64,000 bases of DNA, taken from Tatumella sp. JGM118. GTDB lineage: Bacteria; Pseudomonadota; Gammaproteobacteria; Enterobacterales; Enterobacteriaceae. Under the pieces are notes generated by a model, which had not been told where the DNA came from, searched no databases, and saw only the letters and a program-made list of their open reading frames with translations. The stretch spans positions 44,338 through 108,337 of the forward strand of contig NZ_JAERJR010000011.1 of assembly GCF_018257515.1 (NCBI RefSeq), read 5' to 3'. Both the position numbers and the translations under genes were made by a program. Shown here piece by piece: positions 40,187 to 51,973 of this stretch (its first letter is position 1; each line of letters opens with the position of its first letter).

Positions 40187-40534
40187 TGCAGAACCTGTAT
40201 TGATAGTACGGTATGAATAATACGGTAGTGATAACGTGGCCGCCTGCCGAAGGGCGCTCATAGTGCCTGAACTTCCCCGGCATACCCTGCGGCAACCGTC
40301 AGATAAGCGGTTTTGCAGGGCAGACTGAGTGCTATTCTGAGTGAATCAACCTCTGACAGACAGAATAAAAAGGCAGAAGTCGGGGTCTGAGGTTGCAATT
40401 ATTTTGTAGTTTGCTTAGATTTGTCGGTTTTCCTACGCAGTTCCTGTCCGTTTTCCTGTCGGCTGTCATCCTCCACAGAGGTTCCGGGCCGGCAGCGGGC
40501 TGCGTGTTACTAAGAATTTACCAGGCATACCATT
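40187..40534 (+). promoter_or_regulatory. priC-apt divergent region with candidate apt promoter
   Basis: No gene is seen; E. coli has ybaN here. A candidate promoter reads -35 TTGCAA (40393-40398), a 17-bp spacer, -10 TAGATT (40416-40421), leaving a leader of about 110 bases before apt. Confidence 0.6.
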
Positions 40535-41086
40535 ATGAGCGTAACTGAGCAACAGCTTGAATCCATTAAGAATAGCATCAAAAGTGTTCCCGATTATCCG
40601 AAACCCGGGATCCTTTTCCGTGATGTTACCGGACTGCTGGAAGATGCAAAAGCATATTCAGCGACCATTGAGATACTGGTCGAACGTTATCGTAATAAAG
40701 GCATTACCAAGGTTGTCGGGACGGAAGCCCGTGGATTTTTATTCGGGGCGCCGGTGGCATTAGGGCTGGGCGTTGGATTTGTTCCGGTTCGTAAGCCAGG
40801 TAAATTACCTCGTGAAACCTACAGCGAAGCCTTCAGTCTGGAATACGGCACCGATGTTCTGGAAATGCACACCGATGCGGTGAAACCAGGCGATGTGGTG
40901 CTGGTGGTTGATGATCTGTTAGCGACCGGTGGCACCATCGAAGCGACAGTGAAGCTTATTCGTCGTGCCGGGGCAGAAGTACATGATGCCGCGTTTGTGA
41001 TCAATTTATTCGACCTCGAAGGCGAAGCCCGTCTGAAGGCACTGGGACTGGAATGTTTCAGCGTCGTTAACTTCCCGGGCCACTAA
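40535..41086 (+). CDS. apt: Adenine phosphoribosyltransferase
   Basis: This is a 183-residue purine-salvage enzyme making AMP from adenine and PRPP, the same length as E. coli. The PRPP-binding motif [13 protein letters not shown] is at about 124-136. [15 protein letters not shown] and [10 protein letters not shown] are typical of the family. Confidence 0.98.
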   Translation: MSVTEQQLESIKNSIKSVPDYPKPGILFRDVTGLLEDAKAYSATIEILVERYRNKGITKVVGTEARGFLFGAPVALGLGVGFVPVRKPGKLPRETYSEAFSLEYGTDVLEMHTDAVKPGDVVLVVDDLLATGGTIEATVKLIRRAGAEVHDAAFVINLFDLEGEARLKALGLECFSVVNFPGH

Positions 41087-41277
41087 AACAGGCCGTTCCC
41101 GCCTGACCCGCCACCTCATCTAAATAGATAGGCAACAGGTCAGGCGGCTGATACACTGAACCCTGTGTTTGTTGGCCCTTTTGGTATCAATAGGTTGCGA
41201 CAAACGCACCGGGATGCAGAGACGCATATCAGATGCGCTGTATGATGTTTTAACCCCAATCCAGTGACTAAATTTCC

Positions 41278-43221
41278 ATGAGTTATCAGGTTCTCGCGCG
41301 AAAATGGCGACCACAGGTTTTTGCTGATGTTGTCGGCCAGCAACATGTTCTCACCGCGCTGGCCAATGGTTTGTCATTGGGCAGACTTCACCATGCTTAC
41401 CTTTTTTCAGGCACGCGGGGTGTGGGTAAAACCACTATCGCCCGGCTACTGGCTAAAGGCCTGAATTGTGAGCAGGGGATCACGGCCACACCCTGTGGTC
41501 AGTGCGAAAATTGCCTTGAAATAGAGCAGGGACGTTTTGTTGATCTGATAGAGATCGATGCCGCCTCCCGGACTAAAGTCGAAGATACCCGTGACCTGCT
41601 GGATAACGTGCAATACGCGCCGGCCCGTGGGCGTTTCAAAGTCTATCTTATCGATGAAGTCCATATGCTTTCGCGTCACAGCTTCAATGCGCTACTGAAG
41701 ACGCTGGAAGAACCTCCCGAACACGTCAAATTTTTACTGGCCACGACCGATCCGCAAAAACTACCGGTCACCATTCTGTCCCGCTGTCTGCAATTTCATC
41801 TGAAGGCGCTGGACGTCCCGCAGATCAGTCAGCAACTGACCCATATTCTGGGCGAAGAGCAGATAGACGCTGAACCCAGGGCCGTGCAGCTGTTAGCCCG
41901 TGCAGCGGAAGGCAGCCTGCGTGATGCATTAAGTCTGACCGATCAGGCCATTGCGATGGGGCAGGGGGCAGTGACGGCCGACACGGTGTCTGCCATGCTG
42001 GGCACCCTGGACAACGACCAGCCGCTGGCACTGATAGAGGCCCTGGCCACCGGTGAGGGTGATTCGGTGATGTCCTTACTGCAACAGGCCGCCAGCCGTG
42101 GCGTAGAATGGGAAGCCTTACTGGTTGAGATGCTACGTTTACTGCATTGCATCGCCATGTTGCAGTTATTGCCGTCTACCCTGGATGACGAATTCCTGAC
42201 GCACGAACAACAGTTACGTGAACTGGCGAGAAAACTGCCGCCTGAAGAGATCCAGCTTTACTACCAGACGTTGCTGGTCGGCAGAAAAGAGCTTGCTTAT
42301 GCACCGGACCCTCGAATGGGGGTTGAGATGACCTTACTGCGTGCGCTGGCTTTTCATCCGCTGGCTGACATTAAAGAGCCGGTGACCGGCAGTTTGCCGC
42401 AACCGGCGGCCGACCCGATCGCGAAGCCACAGAGCGCACCGGCACCGTCAGCCCCGACTGCCCCGACTGCCCGGCCAGCGCCTCAGCCTGCGGATAACAG
42501 TGCGGTAGCCGGTTCCACCAGTCAGTTATTGCAGGCCCGTACAGAGTTATTACGGCGGGGGGCCTCAGCCTCAAAAAAGACTGAGCCGGCGGTGCCCACC
42601 GCGCAGCCGGCGCAGAGTGCCCTGCAGCGACTGGCCTCAGTAACAGAAAAAGTCGTCAGGAAAACGTCGAAAGAGAGTGATCCGGACGCAGGGAATGCCA
42701 CCCGACAGGAACGTTATCGCTGGAAAACCCGGCAGCCGGAAACGACAGAAGCCGAACCGGTGGCGACCCCGAAAGCACTGCGTACGGCGCTGGAATATGA
42801 AAAAACGCCAGAGCTTGCCGCCAGACTCGCGGAAGAAGCGAAGCTCCGGGATGCCTGGGCGAATGAAATAGCGCAGCTGAATTTACCGAAACTGGTACAG
42901 CAGCTGGCGCTGAATGCCTGGAAGCAGCAGGAGGGAACACGGGTTCACCTGCATTTACGTTCGGCGCAGAAACATCTGAATTCAGCGTCCGCAAGGCAGG
43001 TACTGACGGAGGTTTTATCGGCGGCGGCAGGTGAAACAGTTGAACTGACCATTGAGGCAGACGATAATCCCGCAGTGCTGACACCGCTGGAATGGCGGCA
43101 GGCGATTTATGAAGAAAAACTGGAGCAGGCGCGCCAGTCAATCGTCGATGATCCGCATATCCGGGCAGTACAGAAGTTATTTGATGCCTCTCTGGATGAA
43201 GAGAGCATACGACCCGTTTAA
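41278..43221 (+). CDS. dnaX: DNA polymerase III tau subunit (gamma by frameshift)
   Basis: This is a 647-residue clamp-loader subunit (E. coli 643). The AAA+ domain has Walker A GTRGVGKT at 45-52, four zinc Cys residues (CEQGITATPCGQCENC), and Walker B LIDEVHML. Residues up to about 370 form domains I-III, then a Pro/Ala-rich linker (IAKPQSAPAPSAPTAPTA) and domains IV-V that bind DnaB and the polymerase. A -1 frameshift in the linker yields the 435-residue gamma form (separate entry). Confidence 0.98.
   Translation: MSYQVLARKWRPQVFADVVGQQHVLTALANGLSLGRLHHAYLFSGTRGVGKTTIARLLAKGLNCEQGITATPCGQCENCLEIEQGRFVDLIEIDAASRTKVEDTRDLLDNVQYAPARGRFKVYLIDEVHMLSRHSFNALLKTLEEPPEHVKFLLATTDPQKLPVTILSRCLQFHLKALDVPQISQQLTHILGEEQIDAEPRAVQLLARAAEGSLRDALSLTDQAIAMGQGAVTADTVSAMLGTLDNDQPLALIEALATGEGDSVMSLLQQAASRGVEWEALLVEMLRLLHCIAMLQLLPSTLDDEFLTHEQQLRELARKLPPEEIQLYYQTLLVGRKELAYAPDPRMGVEMTLLRALAFHPLADIKEPVTGSLPQPAADPIAKPQSAPAPSAPTAPTARPAPQPADNSAVAGSTSQLLQARTELLRRGASASKKTEPAVPTAQPAQSALQRLASVTEKVVRKTSKESDPDAGNATRQERYRWKTRQPETTEAEPVATPKALRTALEYEKTPELAARLAEEAKLRDAWANEIAQLNLPKLVQQLALNAWKQQEGTRVHLHLRSAQKHLNSASARQVLTEVLSAAAGETVELTIEADDNPAVLTPLEWRQAIYEEKLEQARQSIVDDPHIRAVQKLFDASLDEESIRPV
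42571..42584 (+). promoter_or_regulatory. Programmed -1 frameshift site in dnaX
   Basis: Slippery heptamer A AAA AAG (42573-42579) is in the correct phase: zero frame reads TCA AAA AAG ACT, and -1 reads AAA AAA GAC TGA. Slippage makes a product of 435 residues ending in Lys-Asp. A G-rich Shine-Dalgarno-like tract (42555-42562) lies about ten bases upstream and a GC-rich inverted repeat lies downstream (near 42587-42610), both as in E. coli. Confidence 0.93.
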
Positions 43222-43275
43222 ACATGCTGCAGGTCATCATCGGGATGGCTGTGGCCTTAGCAGAGAGAGAGAACT

Positions 43276-43605
43276 ATGTTTGGTAAAGGTGGTCTGGGCA
43301 ACTTAATGAAGCAAGCCCAGCAAATGCAGGACAAAATGTCTCAGGTTCAGGAAGAGATCGCGGCAATGGAAGTGACCGGTGAATCCGGTGCCGGTCTGGT
43401 GAAAGTGACCATTAACGGTGCTCACAACTGCCGCCGTGTGGAAATCGACCCGGGCCTGATGGAAGACGATAAAGATATGCTGGAAGACCTGGTGGCCGCC
43501 GCTTTTAATGACGCTGCCCGTCGTATTGACGAAGCGCAGAAAGAGAAGATGGCTTCAGTGTCTTCCGGCATGCAGCTGCCCCCTGGCTTTAAGATGCCTT
43601 TCTGA
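43276..43605 (+). CDS. ybaB: YbaB/EbfC nucleoid-associated protein
   Basis: This is a 109-residue dimeric DNA-binding protein, same length as E. coli. It begins [20 protein letters not shown] and has the family core [19 protein letters not shown]. Its start follows the dnaX stop by 54 bases, and its stop TGA overlaps the recR ATG by one base. Confidence 0.97.
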   Translation: MFGKGGLGNLMKQAQQMQDKMSQVQEEIAAMEVTGESGAGLVKVTINGAHNCRRVEIDPGLMEDDKDMLEDLVAAAFNDAARRIDEAQKEKMASVSSGMQLPPGFKMPF

Positions 43606-44210
43606 TGCAGACAAGCCCGTTGCTGGAAGCCCTGATGGAATCACTGCGTTGTTTGCCCGGAGTCGGGCCGAAATCAGCGCAGCGTATGGCTTTCCACTTA
43701 CTACAGCGTGATCGCAGCGGCGGTATGCGCCTGGCACAGGCGCTGACCCGCGCGATGTCGGAGATCGGCCACTGTTCTCACTGCCGGACCTTCACCGAGC
43801 AGGAGATCTGTACTATCTGTGCCAATCCCCGCCGTCAGCAAAATGGCATCATTTGTGTTGTCGAAAGCCCTGCGGATATCCACGCTGTTGAACAAACCGG
43901 GCAGTTTGCCGGTCGCTATTTCGTATTGATGGGGCACCTTTCTCCTCTGGACGGAATAGGGCCGGCAGATATCGGGCTGGATACGCTGGAACATCGCCTG
44001 CAGGATGAAACGATCCGTGAAGTGATTCTGGCGACCAATCCGACGATCGAAGGCGAGGCAACCGCCAACTATATTGCCGATTTATGCCGTCAGTATGGTG
44101 TCGACGCCAGCCGGATTGCTCACGGTGTGCCGGTGGGTGGAGAACTGGAAATGGTGGACGGTACCACGTTATCCCATTCTCTGGCCGGACGGCAGAAGTT
44201 CAAATATTAA
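43605..44210 (+). CDS. recR: RecR, recombinational repair protein
   Basis: This is a 201-residue protein of the RecFOR pathway that helps load RecA on gapped DNA. It has a helix-hairpin-helix near the N-terminus ([17 protein letters not shown]), a zinc finger [16 protein letters not shown] at about 57-72, and a TOPRIM domain ([19 protein letters not shown]). Coupled to ybaB. Confidence 0.98.
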   Translation: MQTSPLLEALMESLRCLPGVGPKSAQRMAFHLLQRDRSGGMRLAQALTRAMSEIGHCSHCRTFTEQEICTICANPRRQQNGIICVVESPADIHAVEQTGQFAGRYFVLMGHLSPLDGIGPADIGLDTLEHRLQDETIREVILATNPTIEGEATANYIADLCRQYGVDASRIAHGVPVGGELEMVDGTTLSHSLAGRQKFKY

Positions 44211-44216
44211 TCCCCT

Positions 44217-44241
44217 GCTGATGTTTTTTCTGAACATCAGC
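44217..44241 (+). terminator. Hairpin after recR
   Basis: A 9-bp stem (44217-44225 with 44233-44241) with a T-rich loop lies just after the recR stop; it has no T run after it. It touches the -35 of the htpG promoter. Confidence 0.5.
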
Positions 44242-44268
44242 TTGAAAACTTTCCTTTCACCCCCATCT
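44241..44268 (+). promoter_or_regulatory. Sigma32 promoter of htpG
   Basis: CTTGAAA (44241-44247) and CCCCATCT (44261-44268) with a 13-base spacer: a perfect heat-shock promoter, 42 bases before the first htpG ATG. Confidence 0.93.
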
Positions 44269-44310
44269 CCTGTATCGACATGAATTAATACTGATTTTCT
44301 TGAGGTATCA

Positions 44311-46185
44311 ATGACGATGAAAGGACAAGAGACACGTGGTTTCCAGTCAGAAGTGAAACAACTTTTGCAACTGATGATCCATTCACTCTACTCAAATAAA
44401 GAGATCTTTTTACGTGAGCTTATCTCGAATGCGTCCGACGCCGCAGATAAACTCCGTTTCCGTGCGTTATCTGATTCCGGCCTGTATGAAGGCGACGGTG
44501 AATTACGCGTTCGCCTGTCGGTGAATAAAGAGCAACGCACTCTGACTCTGAGTGATAACGGCATCGGTATGAGCCGTGAGGAAGTTATTGAAAACCTTGG
44601 TACCATCGCAAAATCCGGGACTAAAGCGTTTCTGGAATCTATGGGATCTGACCAGGTTAAAGACAGCCAGTTGATCGGCCAGTTTGGTGTCGGATTCTAT
44701 TCAGCTTTTATTGTTGCGGATAAAGTGACCGTACGTACCCGTGCTGCAGGCGCTCCGGAAAGTGAAGGGGTGTTCTGGGAGTCGGCCGGTGAAGGTGAAT
44801 ATACCCTGGCGGACATCGACAAAGCTGAGCGTGGCACCGAAATTACCCTGCACATGCGTGAAGGGGAAGATGAGTTCCTCGATACCTGGCGCGTCCGTAA
44901 CATCGTCAGCAAGTATTCTGACCATATCGCCTTGCCGGTGGAAATTGAAACCAAAGACGAAGACAGTGAAACCACCCACTGGGAAAAAGTGAACAAAGCC
45001 CAGGCACTGTGGACACGTAATAAGTCAGAAATCACCGACGAAGAATATAACGATTTCTATAAGCATATCGCCCATGACTTTACTGACCCGTTGATCTGGA
45101 GCCACAACCGCGTTGAAGGTAAGCAGGAATACACCAGCCTGCTGTATATCCCGGCGCAGGCCCCGTGGGATATGTGGAACCGTGATCATAAACATGGTCT
45201 GAAACTGTATGTGCAGCGTGTCTTTATCATGGATGACGCTGAGCAGTTTATGCCGAATTATCTGCGTTTTGTTCGCGGACTGATCGATTCGAATGATCTG
45301 CCACTGAACGTTTCGCGTGAAATTCTGCAGGACAGCCGTATCACGCAAAGTCTGCGCGGTGCGCTGACCAAACGTACGCTGCAAATGCTGGATAAACTGG
45401 CAAAAGATGATGCAGCGAAATACCTGCAGTTCTGGAAAGCATTCGGTCTGGCCCTGAAAGAAGGACCGGCGGAAGATGCGGGTAACGTTCAGGCGATCGC
45501 CAAATTACTGCGCTTTGCTTCCACCCATAATGAAAGCTCTGAACAGACGGTAACGCTGGAAGAGTACATCAGTCGTATGGCCGAAGGTCAGGAAAAGATC
45601 TATTACATCACGGCGGATAGCTATGCCGCGGCGAAGAACAGCCCGCATCTGGAACTGTTCCGTAAGAAAGGCATCGAAGTACTGTTACTGTCTGACCGTA
45701 TCGATGAATGGATGATGAGCTATCTGACAGAGTTCGATGGCAAATCGTTCCAGTCCGTCAGCAAAGCAGACGATTCGCTGGATAAGCTGGCCGATGAAGA
45801 AACCGCGGAACAGAAAGAAAGCGAAAAAGCCCTTGAGCCGTTTGTTGATCGTGTAAAAACCCTGCTGGGTGAGCGCGTGAAGGATGTCCGTCTGACACAT
45901 CGTCTGACTGATACCCCGGCCATCGTGGTGACCGATGCCGATGAAATGAGTACCCAGATGGCGAAGCTGTTTGCCGCTGCCGGTCAGGAAGCGCCGGAAG
46001 TGAAATATATCTTCGAAATCAACCCGGAACATACACTGGTGAAAAAAGCCGCTGAGGCGACCGATGACAGCCAGTTTGCTGACTGGGTTGAACTGTTGCT
46101 TGATCAGGCGCTGTTTGCTGAGCGCGGAACACTGGAAGATCCTAACCAGTTTATCCGCCGCATGAACCAGCTATTACTGGCGTAA
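44311..46185 (+). CDS. htpG: HtpG, Hsp90-family chaperone
   Basis: This is a 624-residue ATP-dependent chaperone of the cytosol. The GHKL ATP-binding domain is at 1-220 ([43 protein letters not shown]), followed by middle and C-terminal dimerisation domains. There are two possible starts, ATG 44311 and ATG 44317; the second gives the E. coli start MKGQETRGF and the same length. The ribosome site TGAGG is five bases from the first. Choice is uncertain by two codons. Confidence 0.97.
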   Translation: MTMKGQETRGFQSEVKQLLQLMIHSLYSNKEIFLRELISNASDAADKLRFRALSDSGLYEGDGELRVRLSVNKEQRTLTLSDNGIGMSREEVIENLGTIAKSGTKAFLESMGSDQVKDSQLIGQFGVGFYSAFIVADKVTVRTRAAGAPESEGVFWESAGEGEYTLADIDKAERGTEITLHMREGEDEFLDTWRVRNIVSKYSDHIALPVEIETKDEDSETTHWEKVNKAQALWTRNKSEITDEEYNDFYKHIAHDFTDPLIWSHNRVEGKQEYTSLLYIPAQAPWDMWNRDHKHGLKLYVQRVFIMDDAEQFMPNYLRFVRGLIDSNDLPLNVSREILQDSRITQSLRGALTKRTLQMLDKLAKDDAAKYLQFWKAFGLALKEGPAEDAGNVQAIAKLLRFASTHNESSEQTVTLEEYISRMAEGQEKIYYITADSYAAAKNSPHLELFRKKGIEVLLLSDRIDEWMMSYLTEFDGKSFQSVSKADDSLDKLADEETAEQKESEKALEPFVDRVKTLLGERVKDVRLTHRLTDTPAIVVTDADEMSTQMAKLFAAAGQEAPEVKYIFEINPEHTLVKKAAEATDDSQFADWVELLLDQALFAERGTLEDPNQFIRRMNQLLLA

Positions 46186-46215
46186 TCGCCGCAGGTGAGT
46201 GCAGCATGTTAACGG

Positions 46216-46240
46216 GGCCCGCATTTGCGGGCCTTTTTTA
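46216..46240 (+). terminator. htpG terminator
   Basis: A 7-bp GC-rich stem (46216-46222 with 46227-46233) has a 4-nt loop and six T residues. Confidence 0.92.
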
Positions 46241-46312
46241 TCTGTCTGTATCATCTGAGGGGGCGGTGATCTCCGCGGCGATACGTCGTTGTCCGTTCCA
46301 TAAACTTAATAA

Positions 46313-47098
<786 letters not shown>

Positions 47099-47106
47099 TC
47101 CCCTGT

Positions 47107-47137
47107 AACGGACCGGATTTATCCGGTCCGTTCTGTT
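47107..47137 (+). terminator. adk terminator
   Basis: An 11-bp perfect stem (47107-47117 with 47122-47132) with a 4-nt loop is followed by a broken T tract. Confidence 0.82.
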
Positions 47138-47210
47138 TCTGCCGCTGTTCCCTTCGCCAATATTCGCTACAATTAGCCTTCCCTGCAAAGCCTGTGAATA
47201 AGGAATAATT

Positions 47211-48170
47211 ATGAGGCAAGATAAGCCAGGTGTTCTGCTGGTCAATCTGGGCACTCCCGATGCCCCCACACCTGCGGCAGTAAAGCGTTATCTGAAGCAA
47301 TTTCTGAGTGATAAGCGCGTCGTCGATGTGCCGCGTATTATCTGGTGGCCGGTATTGCGTGGCGCTATCCTGCCATTGCGTTCTCCGCGCGTAGCAAAGC
47401 TTTATGCATCGGTATGGATGGATGAGGGCTCGCCGCTGCTGGTCTACAGCAAGCGTCAACGGGACGCACTGGCGAAGCTCACCGATATGCCGGTCGCCTT
47501 AGGCATGTCTTACGGCAATCCGTCACTGCTGAGTGGTGTGGATGAACTGCTGGAGCAGGGGGTCACCCGCCTGATCGTTTTACCGTTATATCCCCAATTC
47601 TCATCATCGACGGTCTCGGCGGTCTGGGACGGACTCCATGACATTTTCCGGAGCCGGCGGACCTTACCGGATATTCAACTGATCCGCGATTATGCCACCC
47701 ATCCCGGTTATATCGCCGCACTGAAGGACTCGGTAGAGCGTTCATTTGCGCAGCATGGAAAGCCGGATGTGCTGTTACTGTCCTATCACGGGATCCCGCA
47801 ACGTTTCGCCAATCAGGGCGATGATTATCCGCTTCGTTGTGAACATACCACGGCATGCCTGCGTGAGGCCCTGGGGATGAACGAAGACGAATTAATCATG
47901 ACTTTCCAGTCGCGGTTTGGTCGCGAACCCTGGCTGATGCCTTATACGGATGAAACCGTGAAGTCTCTGCCGGAAAAAGGCATTCGTCATATCCAGGTCA
48001 TGAGTCCCGGTTTCTCTGCCGACTGTCTGGAAACACTGGAAGAGATCAACGAACAAAACCGTGAGTTCTTCCTGCATGCGGGGGGGGAGAAGTTCGAATA
48101 TATCCCGGCATTGAACGATGATGAGTTACATATCCGCATGATGTTACAGCTGGTAAATTCTGAGCGATGA
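47211..48170 (+). CDS. hemH: Ferrochelatase
   Basis: This 319-residue enzyme (E. coli 320) inserts Fe2+ into protoporphyrin IX, the last step of heme synthesis. The catalytic His is in [10 protein letters not shown] (near residue 194), and the conserved Glu region is CLETLEEI. E. coli has the esterase aes after hemH; here gsk follows directly. Confidence 0.97.
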   Translation: MRQDKPGVLLVNLGTPDAPTPAAVKRYLKQFLSDKRVVDVPRIIWWPVLRGAILPLRSPRVAKLYASVWMDEGSPLLVYSKRQRDALAKLTDMPVALGMSYGNPSLLSGVDELLEQGVTRLIVLPLYPQFSSSTVSAVWDGLHDIFRSRRTLPDIQLIRDYATHPGYIAALKDSVERSFAQHGKPDVLLLSYHGIPQRFANQGDDYPLRCEHTTACLREALGMNEDELIMTFQSRFGREPWLMPYTDETVKSLPEKGIRHIQVMSPGFSADCLETLEEINEQNREFFLHAGGEKFEYIPALNDDELHIRMMLQLVNSER

Positions 48171-48235
48171 AACCCCGGTTAATCGTCGGGAATATGGTAA
48201 GATCCACGCTTTATTCCTGCGATTAACTTAATATT

Positions 48236-49537
48236 ATGAAATTTCCTGGTCAGCGCAAATCCAAACATTACTTTCCGGTCAGTGCCCGTGACCCGTTACT
48301 GCAGGCTGACCCTGCAGAGTCTCTTACCACATCCCCGGTGGTCGGTATTGATCAGACGATGGTGGATATAGAAGCAAAAGTCGATGATGCTTTTATTGAA
48401 CGTTATGGTCTCAGCCGAGGGCATTCACTGGTTATCGAAGATGATGTTGCAGAAGCACTGTATCAGGAATTAGTACAGAAGAAGCTTATCAGTGATCAGT
48501 TTGCCGGTGGCACTATCGGCAATACTCTGCATAACTACTCAGTGCTGGCAGATGACCGCTCGGTCCTGCTGGGGGTGATGTGCGGCAATATCACGGTCGG
48601 TGATTATGCGTATCGCTACCTCTGTAATACCTCGAGCAAAGTTGACCTGAACTGCCTGCAGGGCGTCAACGGTTCGATTGGCCGTTGTTACACTCTGATT
48701 GGTGACAATGGCGAACGTACCTTTGCCATAAGCCCGGGGGCCATGAATCAGCTGCATCCGGAGAATATTCCGGAAGCCGTCATTGCTGAAGCCTCGGCTC
48801 TGGTGCTGACCTCTTACCTGGTGCGTGCGAAAGAGGGGGAACCCATGCCGCAGGCCACCATGAAAGCCATCGAATATGCTAAAAAACACCAGGTTCCGGT
48901 GGTTCTGACCCTGGGGACCCGTCATGTCATTGCCGAAAACCCGGCATTCTGGCGTGAGTTCCTGCAGCAGCATATTTCGATCGTCGCCATGAACGAAGAC
49001 GAAGCCTGTGAGCTGACCGGGGAGTCGGACCCGTTGCTGGCCGCGGATATGGCCTTACAATGGGTCGACCTGGTGCTGTGCACCGCCGGGCCGGCGGGAC
49101 TGTATATGGCGGGTTACAGTGACGAAGAGGTATTACGCCGCACGAATCTGCCATTATTACCCGGGGCCATCGCTGAATTTAACCAGTATGAATTCAGTCG
49201 TGCCATGCGCTATCAGGATTGTAACCGTCCGGTGAAAGTCTTCTCCCATATTGCCCCTTACATGGGCGGGCCGGAAAAAATCATGAATACTAATGGCGCA
49301 GGAGATGGTGCACTGGCCGCGGTATTACACGATATTTCCGCCAATAACTATCACCGGCAGAAAGTGCCGAACTCGGCCAAACACTCTCAGTCATTCCTGA
49401 CTTACTCTTCGCTGGCTCAGGTCTGTAAGTATGCAAACCGTGTCAGTTACCAGGTACTGAACCAGCATTCACCGCGTCTGAGTCGCGGGCTGCCCGAACG
49501 TGAAGACAGCCTGGAAGAGGCCTACTGGGACAGGTAA
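48236..49537 (+). CDS. gsk: Inosine-guanosine kinase
   Basis: This is a 433-residue ribokinase-family (PfkB) kinase of purine salvage (E. coli 434). The C-terminal PfkB signature reads NTNGAGDGALAAVLHD near residue 350, with the catalytic Asp in GAGDGA. It follows hemH with a 65-base gap. Confidence 0.97.
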   Translation: MKFPGQRKSKHYFPVSARDPLLQADPAESLTTSPVVGIDQTMVDIEAKVDDAFIERYGLSRGHSLVIEDDVAEALYQELVQKKLISDQFAGGTIGNTLHNYSVLADDRSVLLGVMCGNITVGDYAYRYLCNTSSKVDLNCLQGVNGSIGRCYTLIGDNGERTFAISPGAMNQLHPENIPEAVIAEASALVLTSYLVRAKEGEPMPQATMKAIEYAKKHQVPVVLTLGTRHVIAENPAFWREFLQQHISIVAMNEDEACELTGESDPLLAADMALQWVDLVLCTAGPAGLYMAGYSDEEVLRRTNLPLLPGAIAEFNQYEFSRAMRYQDCNRPVKVFSHIAPYMGGPEKIMNTNGAGDGALAAVLHDISANNYHRQKVPNSAKHSQSFLTYSSLAQVCKYANRVSYQVLNQHSPRLSRGLPEREDSLEEAYWDR

Positions 49538-49544
49538 AACAGAC

Positions 49545-49572
49545 CGCGCCCGTGGCATTCTTCACGGGCGCG
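49545..49572. terminator. Hairpin between gsk and ybaL
   Basis: A 10-bp GC-rich stem (49545-49554 with 49563-49572) lies between convergent genes. The T runs are poor on both sides. Confidence 0.6.
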
Positions 49573-49596
49573 TGCTCCGGCCCGCGGCCCCGGCCG

Positions 49597-51276
49597 CTAT
49601 ACCGCATACGGCGCTGAACTCTCCGCGGCCAGAATATTGGCCATACTCTCTGCGATTTCCCGTTCCCCCATAATAACGTTATCCGCCCCGTGTTCGGTGA
49701 GATAGGTGACTTCATCGTCATAATGAGCGCGGGCAATGATGGCGATATCCTGGCGACTCCCGCGGGCCGCTGCTGCCACCTCTCCGGACTCATAACCATT
49801 GGGGATGGTTAAAAACAGCCAGCGTGCGCAGTCCAGCCGGGCAATGTCCATGATATCGGTGCGCGCGGCGTTACCCGCGACAGCTGCAAACCCCTGTTCG
49901 CGGATAATCTCCACACGGGTACGGCTGGTTTCCACCACCACTACCGGGACCTGTCGCTGACGGAGCTTCTCACAAAGCAGGCTACCGACCCGTCCGTAAC
50001 CGACCACAATGGCATGGTGACAGAGAGTCAGTGGCACGGGGAGTTCTTCCGGCTCGTCAGCGTCGCCGGCAGGCGTCGTTTCTCCGGAAGGCCCGGTCGT
50101 TGCCAGATAGCGTTCTGCCAGACTGAACATCACCGGGTTCACCATAATCGACAGAATGGCGGCGGCCAGTACCAGATTACGACCGTCATCGTTCAGTAAT
50201 CCCAGTGAGACCCCCAGACCGGCCAGAATAAAGGCAAATTCACCAATCTGGGCAAGGCTGACGGAGATGGTTAAGGCGGTACGCCGTGTATGGCCAAGCC
50301 AGGTAACCAGCAACCAGGCCGCCAGCGATTTACCGACCAGAACAATGGCCAGTGCGCCGAGTACCGCCAGGGGGCGTTCAATCAGAATATGCGGGTCAAA
50401 CAGCATACCGACGGAGACAAAAAACAGCACCGCAAAGGCATCGCGTAGCGGCAGCGTATCATGGGCTGCCCGGTGGCTGAGTTCAGATTCATTCAGCACC
50501 ATCCCGGCAAAAAAAGCCCCCAGCGCGAATGACACATCAAAAAATTCCACGGCCCCAAATGCAATCCCGAGCGCCAGAGCCAGAACCGCCAGCGTGAATA
50601 ACTCCCGCGACCCGGTGGCGGCACTTTTCGCCAGGATCCACGGGACGACCCGGCGGCCAAAAACCACCATAATCACCATAAAGGCGATCACTTTACCGAT
50701 GGTGATCAGCAGGTCGCGGAACAGCAGCCCGATACTGGCATTACCCTGTTCCATCATCCCGGCAATGGCGGGTAACAGAACCAGGGTCAGTACCATCACC
50801 AGGTCTTCGACAATCAGCCAGCCAATGGCGATACGCCCGCGCTGACTGTCAACCAGTTGCCGTTCTTCCAGGGCTCTGAGCAGGACAACCGTACTGGCGG
50901 TCGAGAGGCAAAGGCCGAACACCAGCCCGGTCATCATGCTCCATCCCAGGATAGCCGAGAGACCGACCCCGAGTAATGTCGCCACAAAAATCTGTGCGAT
51001 GGCCCCGGGGATAGCAATGGCTTTAACGGTCATCAGGTCTTTCAGGGAGAAATGCAGTCCGACACCGAACATCAGCAGAATAACGCCCAGCTCGGCCAGT
51101 TCCGGTGCCAGATTGGTATCCGCCACAAAGCCCGGGGTAAAAGGCCCGACCAGCACACCGGCAAGTAAATAGCCGACCAGCGGGGAGAATCGTAATTTAT
51201 TCGCCAGCATACCCAGCAAAAAGGCCAGAACCAGGGCGCTGACGATAGTGGTGATCAGGGGGGTGGTATGATGCAT
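49597..51276 (-). CDS. ybaL: YbaL, KefB-type monovalent cation:proton antiporter
   Basis: This is a 559-residue protein (E. coli 558). An N-terminal CPA2 antiporter domain of about twelve helices (1-385) is followed by a cytosolic TrkA-N (RCK) nucleotide-binding domain (HHAIVVGYGRVGSLLCEKLRQR at about 419-440). The function of YbaL is inferred by family; ion specificity is not established. Confidence 0.94.
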   Translation of the reverse strand: MHHTTPLITTIVSALVLAFLLGMLANKLRFSPLVGYLLAGVLVGPFTPGFVADTNLAPELAELGVILLMFGVGLHFSLKDLMTVKAIAIPGAIAQIFVATLLGVGLSAILGWSMMTGLVFGLCLSTASTVVLLRALEERQLVDSQRGRIAIGWLIVEDLVMVLTLVLLPAIAGMMEQGNASIGLLFRDLLITIGKVIAFMVIMVVFGRRVVPWILAKSAATGSRELFTLAVLALALGIAFGAVEFFDVSFALGAFFAGMVLNESELSHRAAHDTLPLRDAFAVLFFVSVGMLFDPHILIERPLAVLGALAIVLVGKSLAAWLLVTWLGHTRRTALTISVSLAQIGEFAFILAGLGVSLGLLNDDGRNLVLAAAILSIMVNPVMFSLAERYLATTGPSGETTPAGDADEPEELPVPLTLCHHAIVVGYGRVGSLLCEKLRQRQVPVVVVETSRTRVEIIREQGFAAVAGNAARTDIMDIARLDCARWLFLTIPNGYESGEVAAAARGSRQDIAIIARAHYDDEVTYLTEHGADNVIMGEREIAESMANILAAESSAPYAV

Positions 51277-51725
51277 TGTCTCTCCTTTAAAGCCGGGCGA
51301 CCGCTTTCACTGCCAGGGGTGAGAGGAAAATGACGCAGTCCGCAGGACGGACAGTCGCGATAAAAACGTTAAAAATCCGTTACTGAGTCAGTAAAAAAGG
51401 CATAAGGGCAAAAATAACCTGAATTCTGTCTTTCAGCCTGAATTCACGGAGTAAACCCTTAAATAAAGAATAAGTAAAACAGCAGAATGACACAAACGGT
51501 GCCGCTGAAAGTTGAGAGACAGACACCATTTTTTTAGTTTTCCTGACAAAACCCCGGATTTATCGACTCATTAATATCCCTGATATTCATAAATTCTCGC
51601 CGGCGGCACAGGATCCTCAGGGTTTATCACCTGTTGCAGCGCCGGCCACCGGGGCACCCGACAGCCCGGGCCGCAGAGTAAAACCCGCTTTCAGACGGAG
51701 CCTGATGAATCAACACACCGACGCC
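51277..51725. other. Intergenic stretch upstream of ybaL
   Basis: About 450 bases with no gene. E. coli has fsr and ushA between ybaL and ybaK; neither is present nor visible as a remnant. The ybaL promoter should lie in the first 150 bases. Confidence 0.5.
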
Positions 51726-51730
51726 TGACG

Positions 51731-51973
51731 AGCCGGCTCGCTCAGGCTTTACGACCGGGTTGCCGTGCCGGAAGATGACTGAGGGCGGATAAAAGTTTTT
51801 GCCGGTCAGTCGCGGATGGAGCCTGAGCAAACCGGGTCCGGACGGAGAACCCGGCCGCGGGGGCTGGCTCACTAAGCATTTACGGGGGCGGTGCCGCGCC
51901 GGAAGACTGCTGAGGGCGGATAAAACGTTTTTCTCCGTTCAGTCCCGGATGGAACCTGAGCAAACCGGGAAAA
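51731..51973. repeat. Imperfect tandem duplication, unit about 131 bp
   Basis: 51731-51841 and 51862-51973 are diverged copies. Shared blocks include GAGGGCGGATAAAA and CCTGAGCAAACCGGG, in the same order and spacing. A weaker, partial third copy may precede them (near 51672-51710). The second copy runs into the start of the decayed LysR gene. Confidence 0.8.
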
